A stretch of DNA of 64,000 nucleotides from NCBI RefSeq assembly GCF_007827955.1, contig NZ_VITR01000008.1, positions 186,001 through 250,000 of the forward strand. The letters run 5' to 3'. The stretch's first letter is position 1. Each line of letters opens with the position of its first letter. Positions 18,754 to 27,420 of this stretch are shown one piece after another. The position numbers were made by a program, and so were the translations under genes. Below the pieces are notes generated by a model. The model was given only the letters and a program-made list of their open reading frames with translations, was not told where the DNA came from and did no database searches. This DNA is from Nitrospirillum pindoramense. Its GTDB lineage: Bacteria > Pseudomonadota > Alphaproteobacteria > Azospirillales > Azospirillaceae.

Positions 18754-19515
18754 ATGGTCGACCTACCCGCCCTGATCCAGCCCGGCGCCATTGGCGCCAG
18801 CCTCGGCATCCAGCCCTACACGCCGATATCCCTGTCGGCGGCGCCGGCCGGTTTCGGTTCGGCCGGCGACCTGGGCGCGCTGGCCAACGCCGCGGCGCCG
18901 GCCCTGCCCTCCTCCGTCGGCAGCCCCCTGGGCTCGGCGGCGCAGGCGGCCCAGCTGCTGGGTGGAGGCGGAACCCCGGCGGTTGGGTCGGCGGGGGGGA
19001 TGGCCGGTGGTGGCCTGGCGCAAACCGCGCTGGGGCAAGGCATGTTGGGCGGCAGCGGCTTGGCCGCTCCCTCGCTGACCAGCCCGTCGCTGCCGGGCTC
19101 ATCCGGTATGGGCGTGCCCAACGGGGGCGTGCCGGGCATTCCAGACGCGTCAACCGCCCCCAGCCTGTCCAATCTGGCCGCCAGCGGCGGCATGAACACG
19201 GGCTTGCCGCCCCTGCCCCAGGCCCCGTCGGTTGCAGCACCCTCCTTGTCGGCACCCACGTTGGTGCCGCCCTCCCTGGGGCAACCGTCCCTGGCCGCGC
19301 CTGTGGTGGCCACATCCTCCGCCACCCCGCCCGTGATGCCCTCCTCCTATTCCAGCGTGCCTCAGGCGGGCGCCTGGGGGCAGACGGGCAGCTTGCCGGC
19401 CAGCAGCCTGCCGGGCGGCCAAGCCACCCTGCCCACCCAGGCGCCCCTGCCCAGCACGGGCAATGCCGATGCCGACAGCGCCATCGCGGTCGCCCGCATC
19501 CTGGGTCAGATCTAA
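18754..19515 (+). CDS. Low-complexity Pro/Ala/Ser/Gly-rich protein of the vgrG-rhs operon
   Basis: 253 residues with no signal peptide or membrane helix. Almost the whole length is Ala, Gly, Pro, Ser and Leu in short irregular repeats (for example PSLxxPS and LPSSxxSPLG). A more ordered C-terminal end reads DADSAIAVARILGQI. The GC-rich antisense frames are shadows. It lies 55 bases after vgrG and 12 bases before the Eag gene. It may be a flexible linker or adaptor between spike and cargo, but nothing in the sequence proves a function. Confidence 0.65.
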   Translation: MVDLPALIQPGAIGASLGIQPYTPISLSAAPAGFGSAGDLGALANAAAPALPSSVGSPLGSAAQAAQLLGGGGTPAVGSAGGMAGGGLAQTALGQGMLGGSGLAAPSLTSPSLPGSSGMGVPNGGVPGIPDASTAPSLSNLAASGGMNTGLPPLPQAPSVAAPSLSAPTLVPPSLGQPSLAAPVVATSSATPPVMPSSYSSVPQAGAWGQTGSLPASSLPGGQATLPTQAPLPSTGNADADSAIAVARILGQI

Positions 19516-19527
19516 AGGACATCCGCC

Positions 19528-19986
19528 ATGCCGCAAACCTGCCGCACCCCCGACTTCAGCATCCAGTTGCCGGACAGTTGGATCGACCGCTCCATGATCG
19601 CCTGGTCGGCTCCGCCCAGCGGCGGCCCGGTAGTGCCCAACATCATGGTCGCCTATGACCGGCCGCAGGCGGAGGAAGGCCTGGGCGCCTATGTCAACCG
19701 GCAGCTGAAAGACCTGATCGCCCGGGCCCGCAGCTTCCAGCTGATCACACGCCAGGATGTCATGCTGGCCGGCCGGCCGGCAGCGGAGCTGGTATTCCAA
19801 TGGGATGCCGGCGCCGGTCCGATCAAGCAGCGGCAGGTCTACAGCCTGCTGCCCGACGGCCGTTGCATCACCATCGTCAATACCGCCCGCTTGACCGAGT
19901 TCCCGGACGCGGATGCACAGTTCATGCAGATCCTGAACAGCTTCGCCTGGCCGGCGCCCGCCGGTGCCGGCGCCGCCGGGGCCTGA
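19528..19986 (+). CDS. Eag-type (DUF1795/DcrB-like) chaperone for the PAAR-Rhs effector
   Basis: 152 residues of the DUF1795/DcrB-like family (FSIQLPDSWIDRSM at the start, central AGRPAAELVFQWD, terminal FMQILNSFAW). Eag chaperones shield the N-terminal membrane helices of prePAAR-containing T6SS effectors and load them on VgrG. It sits 2 bases upstream of the Rhs start, as usual for such pairs. AAAGGAC precedes the ATG. Confidence 0.88.
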   Translation: MPQTCRTPDFSIQLPDSWIDRSMIAWSAPPSGGPVVPNIMVAYDRPQAEEGLGAYVNRQLKDLIARARSFQLITRQDVMLAGRPAAELVFQWDAGAGPIKQRQVYSLLPDGRCITIVNTARLTEFPDADAQFMQILNSFAWPAPAGAGAAGA

Positions 19987-19988
19987 CG

Positions 19989-22900
19989 ATGGACGGCGGC
20001 GCGCCGCAATACGGGGCAGCCCGGCTGGAAGACCCCATCCAGCACACCAGCGCGCTCTCCGGCTTCATCGCCGGGGCGGCCATTGGCTTGGGTGCGGCCC
20101 TGGCGGTTATCGCCGTGGTGGGAACAGGCGGGGCGGCGCTGGGCGTTATCGCGGCGGTGGGCGGGGCCATGGCCGCCACCGGTGGCGGCGCCCTGCTGGG
20201 CGAGGCGCTTGGCAGCACCTTCACCGACAAGACCGGGGAGATCGCGCCCGATTGCTCCAGCAATGTGCTGATCAACGACAAGCCGGCCGCCCGCGCCATC
20301 CAGGACGCGGCCGCCTGCTCCCGCGACGGGCCGCCCAACCAGCACATCGCCCAGGGCAGCAAGACGGTCTTCATCAACGGCAAGCCGGCCGCCCGCATCG
20401 GTGACAAGCTGGAATGCGACGGGTCCATCATGGATGGGTCGCATGACGTCTTCATCGGCCGCGATCCCGGCACCTATATGGAGATCCATGGCGAGGTACC
20501 GGACTGGGCCAATACCTTGGCCGAAGTGCTGATGATCGGCGGCACGGTGCTGGGGCTGGGCGCCGGTGCCGCCGGCGCCTTCATGGCGGAAGGGCTGTGC
20601 GGCCTGGCGACCTTCGGCGAGACCACGGTCATCAGCATGGCGGGCGGCTATGCCGGCTCCAAGGTGGGCGGCGCCATCGGCCAAGCGGTTGGAGGAGAGC
20701 GCGGCCGCATCATCGGCGAGGCGCTGGGCGGGGCCGCCGGCGGCTTCGCCGGCGGCAAGCTGGCCACCCGCTACACCGCCGGCCATCCCGTGGACGTGGC
20801 CACGGGCGAACTGTTCACCGAGGCGATGGATTTCGAGGGGACGGGCCCCCTGCCGCTGGTGTGGTCGCGCGTGTGGATGTCCAGTTCCACCCACAAGGGC
20901 GAACTGGGGTCGGGCTGGCACCACCCGCTCGACATGGCGCTGTACCGCTGGATCGACGGTGGCGGCTGGGCCGCGCGCCTGGCCGACGGGCGCCTGGCCT
21001 TCTTCACCGACCCGGCCCCCGGCCGCCCCAGCCTGAACGTGGTGGAGCGGCTGATCCTGCACACCGATGGCCGGCGCTACTGGCTGGCGACCTACACCGG
21101 GATCGCCTACGTCTTCGGCGACCGGGATGATCAGAGCGGCCTGCGCCACCTGGCGCACGTCGTCGACCCCAACGACAACGCCATTGTCCTGCACCGTGGG
21201 CCCGGCGGGCGCCTGACCGGCATCCACGACAGCGCCGGCCGCGCCTTCGCCGTCACCACGGATGACGCCGGCCGCATCACCGCGGTCGATGGGCCCGACC
21301 CGGCCGGCGGCGACCAGCCGCTGCGCCTGGTCAGCTACACCTATGACGCGGCCGGCGACCTGGTGGAGGCGCGCGACGCGCGCGGCAACGCCTGGCGCTA
21401 CCGCTATGACAACCATCTGCTGGTGGAGGAGACGCGGCGCGGCGGCCTGCGCTTCCAGTTCGTCTGGGACGATGTGGCGCGCGGCCGTGATGCCCGCTGC
21501 GTCGACACCTGGGGCGTGTATCTGTCCGGTGAGGCCGGGCTGTACCGCGCCCGCATGGTCTATGACGTCCAGGCCCACACCACCGTGGTCACCACCGGAC
21601 GCGGCGCCGTCACCCGCTATCGCTGGAACAAGCTGGGCCTGGTGGAGGAGGAGGTGAACCCGCTGGGCGGCGCCACCCGCCATCGCTACGACCCCGCCGG
21701 CAACCTGCTGGCCCTGATCGGGCCCGACGGCGGCACCCTGCAGCTGACCTATGACGATCTGGGCCGCCTGGTGGAGCGGGTGGCAGCGGACGGCGCCGTC
21801 ACGCGGCTGACCTACGGCGACGACGGTGCTCAGCCCGATTTAAATCGGGCCACCTTGGGCCGCCCCGTCCAGGTGACGCGGGCCGACGGCGCGGTGGAGC
21901 GCTTCGGCTATGACCGGCGCGGCAACCTCACCACCTATACCGACCCGCTGGGGGAGGTCACCCGCTATACCCGCGACACGCGCGGCCTGCCGCTGGCCAT
22001 CCAGGACCAGTTGGGCCTGCTTGCGCGCTACAGCTGGTCCCCCCAGGGCGACCTGCTGGCCGAGGGCACGGCCAAGACCGACCGCCGCCGCTATGCCCAC
22101 GACGCCCTGGGCCGGGTGGTGGAGATGCGGCGGGGTGAGGACGCGCCCCTGCGGCTGGAGCGCGACGCCAACGGCAACGTCACCACCCTGCACCGCCCCG
22201 ACGGCGGCGTGGTGACGCTGGAATACGATGCCGAGGACCACGCCACCTTGCATCGTGACCCGCTGGGCCGCGTCACCCGCTGGCGCTATGACGGGCTGCC
22301 CTACCCGGTGGAGCGCATCGCCGCCGATGGTTCCGTCTTCCGCTATCAGTACGACAGCGAACTGAACCTGGTGGCCCTGTTCAACCAGAAGGGGGAACAG
22401 TACCGCCTGGACTACGACCCCGCCGGCCGACTGGTGGGGGAGACGGGCTTCGACGGCCGGCGCCTGGACTACCACCGCAACGCCGCCGGCTTCGTCGCTG
22501 CGGCGGTGGACCAGGGACGGGTCACCCGCTACACCCGCGACCCGGCCGGCCGGCTGCTGGAAACGCTGTACGCTGATGGCCAGAGCCATCGCTTCGGCTA
22601 CGACGTCGCCGGTCGGCTGCTGTCCGCCGACACGCCCGACACCCACGTCGCCATCGCCTATGACGCCGCCGGCCGGCCGGTGCTGGAACGGCAGGGCGAC
22701 CAGGAGATCCGCTTCCTGCGCGACGCCCGGGGCCGGCGCGTCGCCACCCTGCTGCCGGACGGTCGCCGGCTGGACACCGCCTGGGGGCCGGACAACCTGC
22801 CGGCGGCGGTGGGGCTGGACGGCAAGGCGCTGGCCCGCTTCGCCCGCGACGCGGCGGGGCGGGAGGTGGAACGCTTGGCCGGCGGCATCCATCAGATCCA

Positions 22901-24392
22901 GGCCTTCGACCCCCAGGGCCGGCTGGTGCGCCAGGAAGGCCGCCGCCGGTCCAATGGCGGGGCGGCGGGAGGCGAGACCGTTTACGCCCGCGCCTATGGC
23001 TATGACGGCGCCGACACCCTGACCGCCATCGAGGACGCGCGGCGCGGGGTGACGCGCTATCGCTATGACGCCTGCGATCGCCTGCTGGCGGTGGAGGGCG
23101 CCAACCCCGAGAGCTTCGTCACCGACCCCGCCGGCAACATCCTGGCCTCCGGCCCCGATGCCGCCTTCTGGGGCGGCGAGGCCCGGGGCGACCGTTTGCT
23201 GGTCCATGGCGACGCCAAGTTCGAGTACGACGCCTGGGGCAACCGGGTGAAGGAATGGCGCGCCGCCGGCGGTGCCGTGACCGTGGACTATCGCTATGAC
23301 GCCGGCAACCGCCTGACGGCGGTGGAGGAAACCAGCCGCCGGTGCACCACCCTCACCCGCTTCGGTTACGACGCCTTCGGCCGCCGCGTGTGGAAGGAAA
23401 GCGCCCATGCGGGCCCCGTCCCGGCCAACGATGCCGGCCCCGCCCCAATCGCCGCCCCTCAGCGCACCACCTTCCTCTGGGACGGCGACACCCTGCTGGC
23501 CGAAAGCGCCCCGGTGGAGGTCAAACCAGCAGACGCGGCGTCAGCACCCGCCGACCCCCTGGCCACCGTCTATGTCTACGAGCCCGGCACCTTCCGCCCC
23601 CTGGCGCAGCTGCGCCGGGCGGAACCGGGGCAACGCGCCCAGGCCTACCACTACCACCTGGACCATCTGGGAACGCCCCAGGAGCTGACCAACGACAATG
23701 GCGAGGTGGTGTGGGCCGCCGACTACAAGGCCTGGGGCGCCCTGGCCCGCCAAACCGTCGCCACCATCCCCAACCCATTGCGCTTCCAGGGGCAATACCA
23801 CGACCCCGAAACCGGCCTGCACTACAACCGCCACCGCTACTACGCCCCGGCCGAAGGCTGCTTCATCACCCAGGACCCCATCCGGCTCAGGGGCGGCAGC
23901 AACATCGCCGCCTACGCGCCCAACCCGGTGCAGTGGGTCGATCCGATGGGGTTGGAGTGTGGCTTAGACGCGTTGGCCAGCAACAGGATTGATTACTCAA
24001 GAGGGTTTGAGGAAGATCTGGCCAACTTCAAACCCGGCTATAAGCTTATGTCTGGTCCATTGGAGAATGACCTAACTCTCGTTTCATACCACGCTGACAC
24101 TCCGTTAGGTCAGGGACGAAGTGCGAAATGGTGGACGAGTCTTGAGCAGGGCAATAAATTCTCGACAATAGACGATGTCCATCAAGGACTTGCATTGCCT
24201 CCCGAATGGGGAAATCGTGAAGTGGCAACTGTTATTAAAATCCCAAAAGGAACTGATATAACGGCTTATGTTGGTGAAGCCGCTCAACAGAAAGGCGCTG
24301 ACGGCACAATTTTCCAAGGCGGCGCGCTTCAATACAGGTTCAAAGATTTCGATCCATCTTGGATCGTAGAATCCAGAGGAATACCAAAATGA
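19989..24392 (+). CDS. rhs: PAAR-Rhs polymorphic toxin, T6SS effector
   Basis: 1467-residue antibacterial effector. A prePAAR motif (AARLEDPIQHTSAL, near residue 10) is followed by hydrophobic helices (about 22-75), the PAAR domain (about 80-160, with NVLINDKPAAR and KTVFINGKPAAR), a second hydrophobic block (about 175-250) and the Rhs shell with many YD repeats (about 265-1310). The shell ends in DPMGL at residue 1318-1322, where Rhs proteins self-cleave. The last 145 residues are the toxin. Three features mark the class whose helices need an Eag chaperone: prePAAR, paired hydrophobic blocks, and the Eag gene 2 bases upstream. The ATG at 19989 starts just after the Eag stop; a longer open frame upstream lies within the chaperone gene. 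Its stop overlaps the immunity gene start (ATGA). Confidence 0.95.
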   Translation: MDGGAPQYGAARLEDPIQHTSALSGFIAGAAIGLGAALAVIAVVGTGGAALGVIAAVGGAMAATGGGALLGEALGSTFTDKTGEIAPDCSSNVLINDKPAARAIQDAAACSRDGPPNQHIAQGSKTVFINGKPAARIGDKLECDGSIMDGSHDVFIGRDPGTYMEIHGEVPDWANTLAEVLMIGGTVLGLGAGAAGAFMAEGLCGLATFGETTVISMAGGYAGSKVGGAIGQAVGGERGRIIGEALGGAAGGFAGGKLATRYTAGHPVDVATGELFTEAMDFEGTGPLPLVWSRVWMSSSTHKGELGSGWHHPLDMALYRWIDGGGWAARLADGRLAFFTDPAPGRPSLNVVERLILHTDGRRYWLATYTGIAYVFGDRDDQSGLRHLAHVVDPNDNAIVLHRGPGGRLTGIHDSAGRAFAVTTDDAGRITAVDGPDPAGGDQPLRLVSYTYDAAGDLVEARDARGNAWRYRYDNHLLVEETRRGGLRFQFVWDDVARGRDARCVDTWGVYLSGEAGLYRARMVYDVQAHTTVVTTGRGAVTRYRWNKLGLVEEEVNPLGGATRHRYDPAGNLLALIGPDGGTLQLTYDDLGRLVERVAADGAVTRLTYGDDGAQPDLNRATLGRPVQVTRADGAVERFGYDRRGNLTTYTDPLGEVTRYTRDTRGLPLAIQDQLGLLARYSWSPQGDLLAEGTAKTDRRRYAHDALGRVVEMRRGEDAPLRLERDANGNVTTLHRPDGGVVTLEYDAEDHATLHRDPLGRVTRWRYDGLPYPVERIAADGSVFRYQYDSELNLVALFNQKGEQYRLDYDPAGRLVGETGFDGRRLDYHRNAAGFVAAAVDQGRVTRYTRDPAGRLLETLYADGQSHRFGYDVAGRLLSADTPDTHVAIAYDAAGRPVLERQGDQEIRFLRDARGRRVATLLPDGRRLDTAWGPDNLPAAVGLDGKALARFARDAAGREVERLAGGIHQIQAFDPQGRLVRQEGRRRSNGGAAGGETVYARAYGYDGADTLTAIEDARRGVTRYRYDACDRLLAVEGANPESFVTDPAGNILASGPDAAFWGGEARGDRLLVHGDAKFEYDAWGNRVKEWRAAGGAVTVDYRYDAGNRLTAVEETSRRCTTLTRFGYDAFGRRVWKESAHAGPVPANDAGPAPIAAPQRTTFLWDGDTLLAESAPVEVKPADAASAPADPLATVYVYEPGTFRPLAQLRRAEPGQRAQAYHYHLDHLGTPQELTNDNGEVVWAADYKAWGALARQTVATIPNPLRFQGQYHDPETGLHYNRHRYYAPAEGCFITQDPIRLRGGSNIAAYAPNPVQWVDPMGLECGLDALASNRIDYSRGFEEDLANFKPGYKLMSGPLENDLTLVSYHADTPLGQGRSAKWWTSLEQGNKFSTIDDVHQGLALPPEWGNREVATVIKIPKGTDITAYVGEAAQQKGADGTIFQGGALQYRFKDFDPSWIVESRGIPK
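23955..24389 (+). other. Rhs C-terminal toxin domain, unassigned
   Basis: The segment after DPMGL, about 145 residues, is visibly AT-richer than the shell, as is usual for exchangeable toxin tips. Features are VSYHADTPLGQG, SAKWWTSLEQ, STIDDVHQGLALPPEWG, VIKIPKGTDITAYVG, and a terminal GGALQYRFKDFD. The order of a His near the start, then Ser-Thr, then a Gly-Gly-x-x-Gln-Tyr strand recalls ADP-ribosyltransferase-fold toxins, but I cannot assign the catalytic residues with confidence. No nuclease HNH or deaminase motif is seen. Confidence 0.6.
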
Positions 24393-24706
24393 ACACTCTT
24401 GATGAAGAAGAAAATGGCTTTATTAAGCTTATACAGGAAAATATTGATCTATCAGAACGAAAAATATCTGAAATTAATTACGAAAAACTAGATACATGGA
24501 AGATTGAATACTATCAAAGACTTATTAACAATCTGAAAACAATGAAAAATTCCGTTATTTCAAGAAAATTTCCACGACCTTCTTCTGGAATTCCTCCTGT
24601 TGTTACAAACATCGGAGTCACTAGGTATCTTGGAGAATGGTGCGATGATGAGGATGTGATCGAAATGGCAAAAAAATTGGAGGCGTTTCACAGGGATAAA
24701 TATTAA
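24389..24706 (+). CDS. Predicted cognate immunity protein of the Rhs toxin
   Basis: 105 residues, charged, with no signal peptide, hence cytoplasmic. This matches a toxin acting in the cytoplasm. AT-rich, unlike the rhs shell but like the toxin tip, so tip and immunity gene were probably acquired together. The ATG overlaps the rhs stop (ATGA), a typical toxin-immunity coupling. The frame also opens 30 bases upstream inside rhs. I know of no family name. The immunity role is inferred from position and composition. Confidence 0.75.
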   Translation: MNTLDEEENGFIKLIQENIDLSERKISEINYEKLDTWKIEYYQRLINNLKTMKNSVISRKFPRPSSGIPPVVTNIGVTRYLGEWCDDEDVIEMAKKLEAFHRDKY

Positions 24707-24771
24707 AATACACAACACATAAGCCGAGGTTCAAACATCAGAATATTACAGCCAAATCGAGAGAGCCTGCC

Positions 24772-25131
24772 ATGACATCCAGGGCAATGTTGATCGGCGT
24801 CGCCATCCTGGCCAGCGGCGCGATTGGTTTCGGCTACACCTTCATCAAAAGCAGCCATCCCGACGTCGCCACCTTGCGCAAGAACATGGCCGGCGGGATG
24901 ATGGAGCAATGCGTCAAGGCGGCGCGCGCCGCACCGGGGATCAGCGAGAGCCAGGTCCAGACCTATTGCGGCTGCAACACCACCAAGCTGAACGCCGCCC
25001 TGAGCGATGACGAGGTTAAGCATCTGGTGGACCTGGAGCATCAGGGCCAAACGGGCGTGCCGCCGGAACTCGCCCCCAAGCTCGACCTGATTTCCAACGC
25101 CTGTCGCAAAGAGGCGCAGATCCCAGGCTGA
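24772..25131 (+). CDS. Small anchored Cys-rich protein, paralogue 1
   Basis: 119 residues. An N-terminal hydrophobic segment (LIGVAILASGAIGFGYTFI) works as signal anchor. The exported part has four cysteines in the pattern Cys, Cys-x-Cys (YCGCNTTKLN) and a late Cys (SNACRKEA), which could form two disulfides in the periplasm. It is nearly identical to the gene at 26959 and shares the same cysteine layout with the one at 29699. Two of the three copies lie directly upstream of rhs fragments. Function unknown. It could be a periplasmic immunity protein or an accessory gene that moves with rhs tips. Confidence 0.7.
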   Translation: MTSRAMLIGVAILASGAIGFGYTFIKSSHPDVATLRKNMAGGMMEQCVKAARAAPGISESQVQTYCGCNTTKLNAALSDDEVKHLVDLEHQGQTGVPPELAPKLDLISNACRKEAQIPG

Positions 25132-25235
25132 AGCTGACCGGACAGCCCTTCCCGTCAGCATAACCTGCCGGCGGCGGTGGGGCTGGACGGCAAGGCGCTG
25201 GCCCGCTTCGCCCGCGACGCGGCAGGGCGGGAGGT
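24772..25235 (+). repeat. Cassette repeat (Cys-rich gene plus rhs fragment start), copy 1
   Basis: The Cys-rich gene, the roughly 30 bases after it and the beginning of an rhs fragment (AACCTGCCGGCGGCGGTGGG region) recur at 26959-27420. Coding parts are nearly identical, while the spacer between gene and rhs fragment is diverged. The two cassettes probably arose by duplication through recombination. Confidence 0.75.
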
Positions 25236-25766
25236 GGAACGCCTGGCTGGCGGCATCCATCAGATCCAGGCCTTCGACCCCCAGGGCCGGCTGGTGCGCC
25301 AGGAAGGCCGCCGGTCCAATGGCGGGGCGGCGGGAAGCGAGACCGTCTACGCCCGCGCCTATGGCCATGACGGCGCCGACACCCTGACCGCCATCGAGGA
25401 CGCGCGGCGCGGGGTGACGCGCTATCGCTATGACGCCTGCGACCGCCTGCTGGCGGTGGAAGAGAGCGGCCGCCGGGGCACCACCCTCACCCGCTTCGGC
25501 TACGACGCCTTTGGCCGCCGCGTGCGGAAGGAAAGCGTCCATGCGGGCCCCGTCCCGGCCAACGACCCGGCCCCGCCGCGTCCATCGCCACCCGGCGCAC
25601 CACCTTCCTCTGGGACGGCGACGCCCTGCTGGCCGAAAGCGAGCCGGTGGTGGTCAAACCGCTGGAGGTCAAGCCGGCGGACGCGGCCCCCGCACCTGCC
25701 GATCCCCTGGCCACCGTCTATGTCTACGAACCCGGCACCTTCCGTAGTCTGTCGCCGACGAAATGA
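25162..25766 (+). pseudogene. Decayed rhs shell fragment (orphan tip cassette 1)
   Basis: From AACCTGCCGG on, this matches the full rhs gene from base 22794. About 230 bases are missing compared with 23094-23325: the sequence jumps from CDRLLAVE to the similar YD-repeat motif NRLTAVEE, which fits recombination between Rhs repeats. Near 25570-25590 small indels shift the frame. The original frame can be followed again from TTFLWDGDALLAE to TVYVYEPGTF and stops at 25766. There is no N-terminus, PAAR or self-cleavage motif, so it cannot work as an effector alone. It may serve as a donor for tip exchange. Confidence 0.8.
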
Positions 25767-26008
25767 TCAGCAACGCGGGTGGCAGCGTCTCAAAGCTGGA
25801 GCAAAGCTTGAGCCTTGATCCAGGCACACTTGGGGACAACCCCATACGGGTCGATATCCCAAATCCCAAGGGCCTCCGCATGCCGGATGGGAATGAACTT
25901 GGGGCGAATTCACAATGGGTCCCTGGAGGATATACTGCCGGTGGCATTCCAGAGGCCACCATTGATCCCGCGGTTCCCGGCACCTATACCGCCAACCCAA
26001 TATTCTAA
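25763..26008 (+). pseudogene. Orphan Rhs toxin-tip remnant
   Basis: 81 codons with features seen at the ends of polymorphic toxins (LDPGTLGDNPIRVDIPNP, GNELGANSQWVPGGYTAGG, then a terminal TANPIF). The ATG overlaps the stop of the preceding rhs fragment. It is too short to be a full toxin and lacks a delivery module, so I read it as the tail of a displaced toxin. It could instead be translated on its own. Confidence in the toxin origin is moderate. Confidence 0.55.
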
Positions 26009-26019
26009 GAGGCAGCCCA

Positions 26020-26232
26020 ATGATCGTCGCAAGTGCCCATGGCGTGAAAATCATCAAAGAAAACGACACGCTATATGCTCGATATGATCGAGGAGAAATC
26101 GTCCCTCAATTTGTAGATGTAGAGATTAACCAGGATGAGGCTGATATAATATTGAAAAGTGAAAAGGATGCATATTCCGTTATCGTTAAAACTCAGAATG
26201 AGAACAGGCCGCTTAGGAAAGCGACGTCTTAA
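26020..26232 (+). CDS. Small protein after orphan toxin tip, candidate immunity
   Basis: 70 residues, AT-rich, preceded by a good ribosome site (AAGAGGC). No signal peptide. The sequence (KIIKENDTLYARYD, DVEINQDEADIILKSE) looks like a small alpha/beta protein. Position right behind a toxin-tip remnant suggests the matching immunity gene, kept after the toxin decayed. Family not recognised. Confidence 0.55.
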   Translation: MIVASAHGVKIIKENDTLYARYDRGEIVPQFVDVEINQDEADIILKSEKDAYSVIVKTQNENRPLRKATS

Positions 26233-26269
26233 AAAACATACAGATTTGTGCTAAATTCCAGATCGGATT

Positions 26270-26495
26270 TAGTAGTCGAATGTGGAAGGAAAGCGTCCGC
26301 GCAGCACCCACACCGACCAACGAAGCTGCACATCGCACCACCTTCCCCTGGGATGGCGACCCCCTGTTGGCCGAAAGCGCACCAGAGGAGGTCAAGCGGC
26401 AGATGCGGCATCAACTCTCGCCGACGCGCTGGCCACTATCTATATCTATGTACACGGCACTTCCGCCCAGCCTCGCCTTCTCCGAGCATTATTAG
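26270..26495 (+). pseudogene. Decayed rhs shell fragment (orphan tip cassette 2)
   Basis: Matches the rhs region around 23388-23605: TGTGGAAGGAAAGCG, then ACCACCTTCCCCTGGGATGG and the DPLATVYVYEPGTF-coding stretch in degraded form. Frameshifts and stops break it. After about 26500 an AT-rich stretch encoding ...HPVPRATIIGETL and a stop at 26571 may be the last residues of another toxin tip. Confidence 0.65.
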
Positions 26496-26583
26496 ATGCC
26501 TCTTAATTAAAGTTTACGCTGATAAATCACACCCTGTACCGAGAGCAACGATTATTGGTGAAACGTTGTAGGGGGTATTGAAT

Positions 26584-26898
26584 ATGAACGAGCAAAAAAA
26601 ATGTCAAGAACTATTGGTGCTTTTTGAGGGACTTAGAAAAATACTTTTAGAAGAGAATGAAAATAATTGGGTGAGGGGAATTAATTCGATATGCCACTCC
26701 CTATCTTCTTGTGTAAAATTTCATGGCGATTTTAATGGATCAATTAACTATGTCAGAGACACGTATAAATATATGATGGGCGGGAACGGCAGTTTTTCTG
26801 ATTTCTACATATGGCGCGATAATTTTAATGAAAGAGTTTTGGAGAATAATAAGCTGGATAAAATAAAAGATGAGATATGGAAGCGACTAACCGAATGA
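26584..26898 (+). CDS. Candidate orphan immunity protein
   Basis: 104 residues, strongly AT-rich compared with the flanks, no signal peptide, preceded by AGGGGGTATT. The middle (YKYMMGGNGSFSDFYIW) resembles a GGxGSFxDL pattern seen in small families found beside polymorphic toxins, possibly DUF6966; the resemblance is from memory and unproven. Location after an rhs fragment supports an immunity role. Confidence 0.6.
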   Translation: MNEQKKCQELLVLFEGLRKILLEENENNWVRGINSICHSLSSCVKFHGDFNGSINYVRDTYKYMMGGNGSFSDFYIWRDNFNERVLENNKLDKIKDEIWKRLTE

Positions 26899-26958
26899 AT
26901 TATCGCTTACATTTATTTATTTCGGACTTCCAATTCTGAGATCTCAGAAAGGCTTACC

Positions 26959-27318
26959 ATGACATCCAAGGCAGTGTTGACCGGTGTCGCCATCATCGTC
27001 GGTGGTGTGATCGGTTTTGGCTACACCTTGCTCAAAAGCAGTCATCCCGATGTCGCCATCTTGCGCAAGAACATGGCCGGCAGGATGATGGAGCAATGCG
27101 TCAAGGCGGCGCGCGCCGCACCCGGGATCAGCGAGAGCCAGGTCCAGGCCTATTGCGGCTGCAACACCACCAAGCTGAACGCCGCCCTGAGCGATGACGA
27201 GGTCAAGCATCTGGTGGACCTGGAGCATCAGGGCCAGACGGGCGTGCCGCCGGAACTCGCCCCCAAGCTCGACCTCATCTCCAACGCCTGTCGCAAAGAG
27301 GCGCAGATCCCGGGCTGA
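26959..27318 (+). CDS. Small anchored Cys-rich protein, paralogue 2
   Basis: 119 residues, nearly identical to the protein at 24772 after the first 30 residues. The anchor segment is more diverged (LTGVAIIVGGVIGFGYTLL). The same four cysteines are kept. Like the first copy it is followed at once by an rhs fragment, so gene and fragment form a repeated unit. Conservation of the exported part, while the rhs parts decayed, suggests that it is still used. Confidence 0.7.
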   Translation: MTSKAVLTGVAIIVGGVIGFGYTLLKSSHPDVAILRKNMAGRMMEQCVKAARAAPGISESQVQAYCGCNTTKLNAALSDDEVKHLVDLEHQGQTGVPPELAPKLDLISNACRKEAQIPG

Positions 27319-27420
27319 CGCTGATCGGGCACCCCTTCCCGTTGGCCTGTTCTGCCAGCGGCGGTGGGCCTGGACGGCAAGGCGCTGGCCCGCTTCGCCT
27401 GTGATGCGGTGCGACAAGGC
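26959..27420 (+). repeat. Cassette repeat (Cys-rich gene plus rhs fragment start), copy 2
   Basis: Partner of 24772-25235. The rhs part here is short: similarity to the shell (GGCCTGGACGGCAAGGCGCTGG region) is lost after about 60-80 bases. Confidence 0.7.

Noticed and set aside
19839-21683. 614-codon minus-strand frame opposite the N-terminal part of rhs
   Set aside because: Antisense shadow. PAAR and Eag motifs are on the plus strand.
21840-23408. 522-codon minus-strand frame opposite rhs
   Set aside because: Repeating pattern mirrors the YD repeats of rhs in antisense, with no domain of its own.
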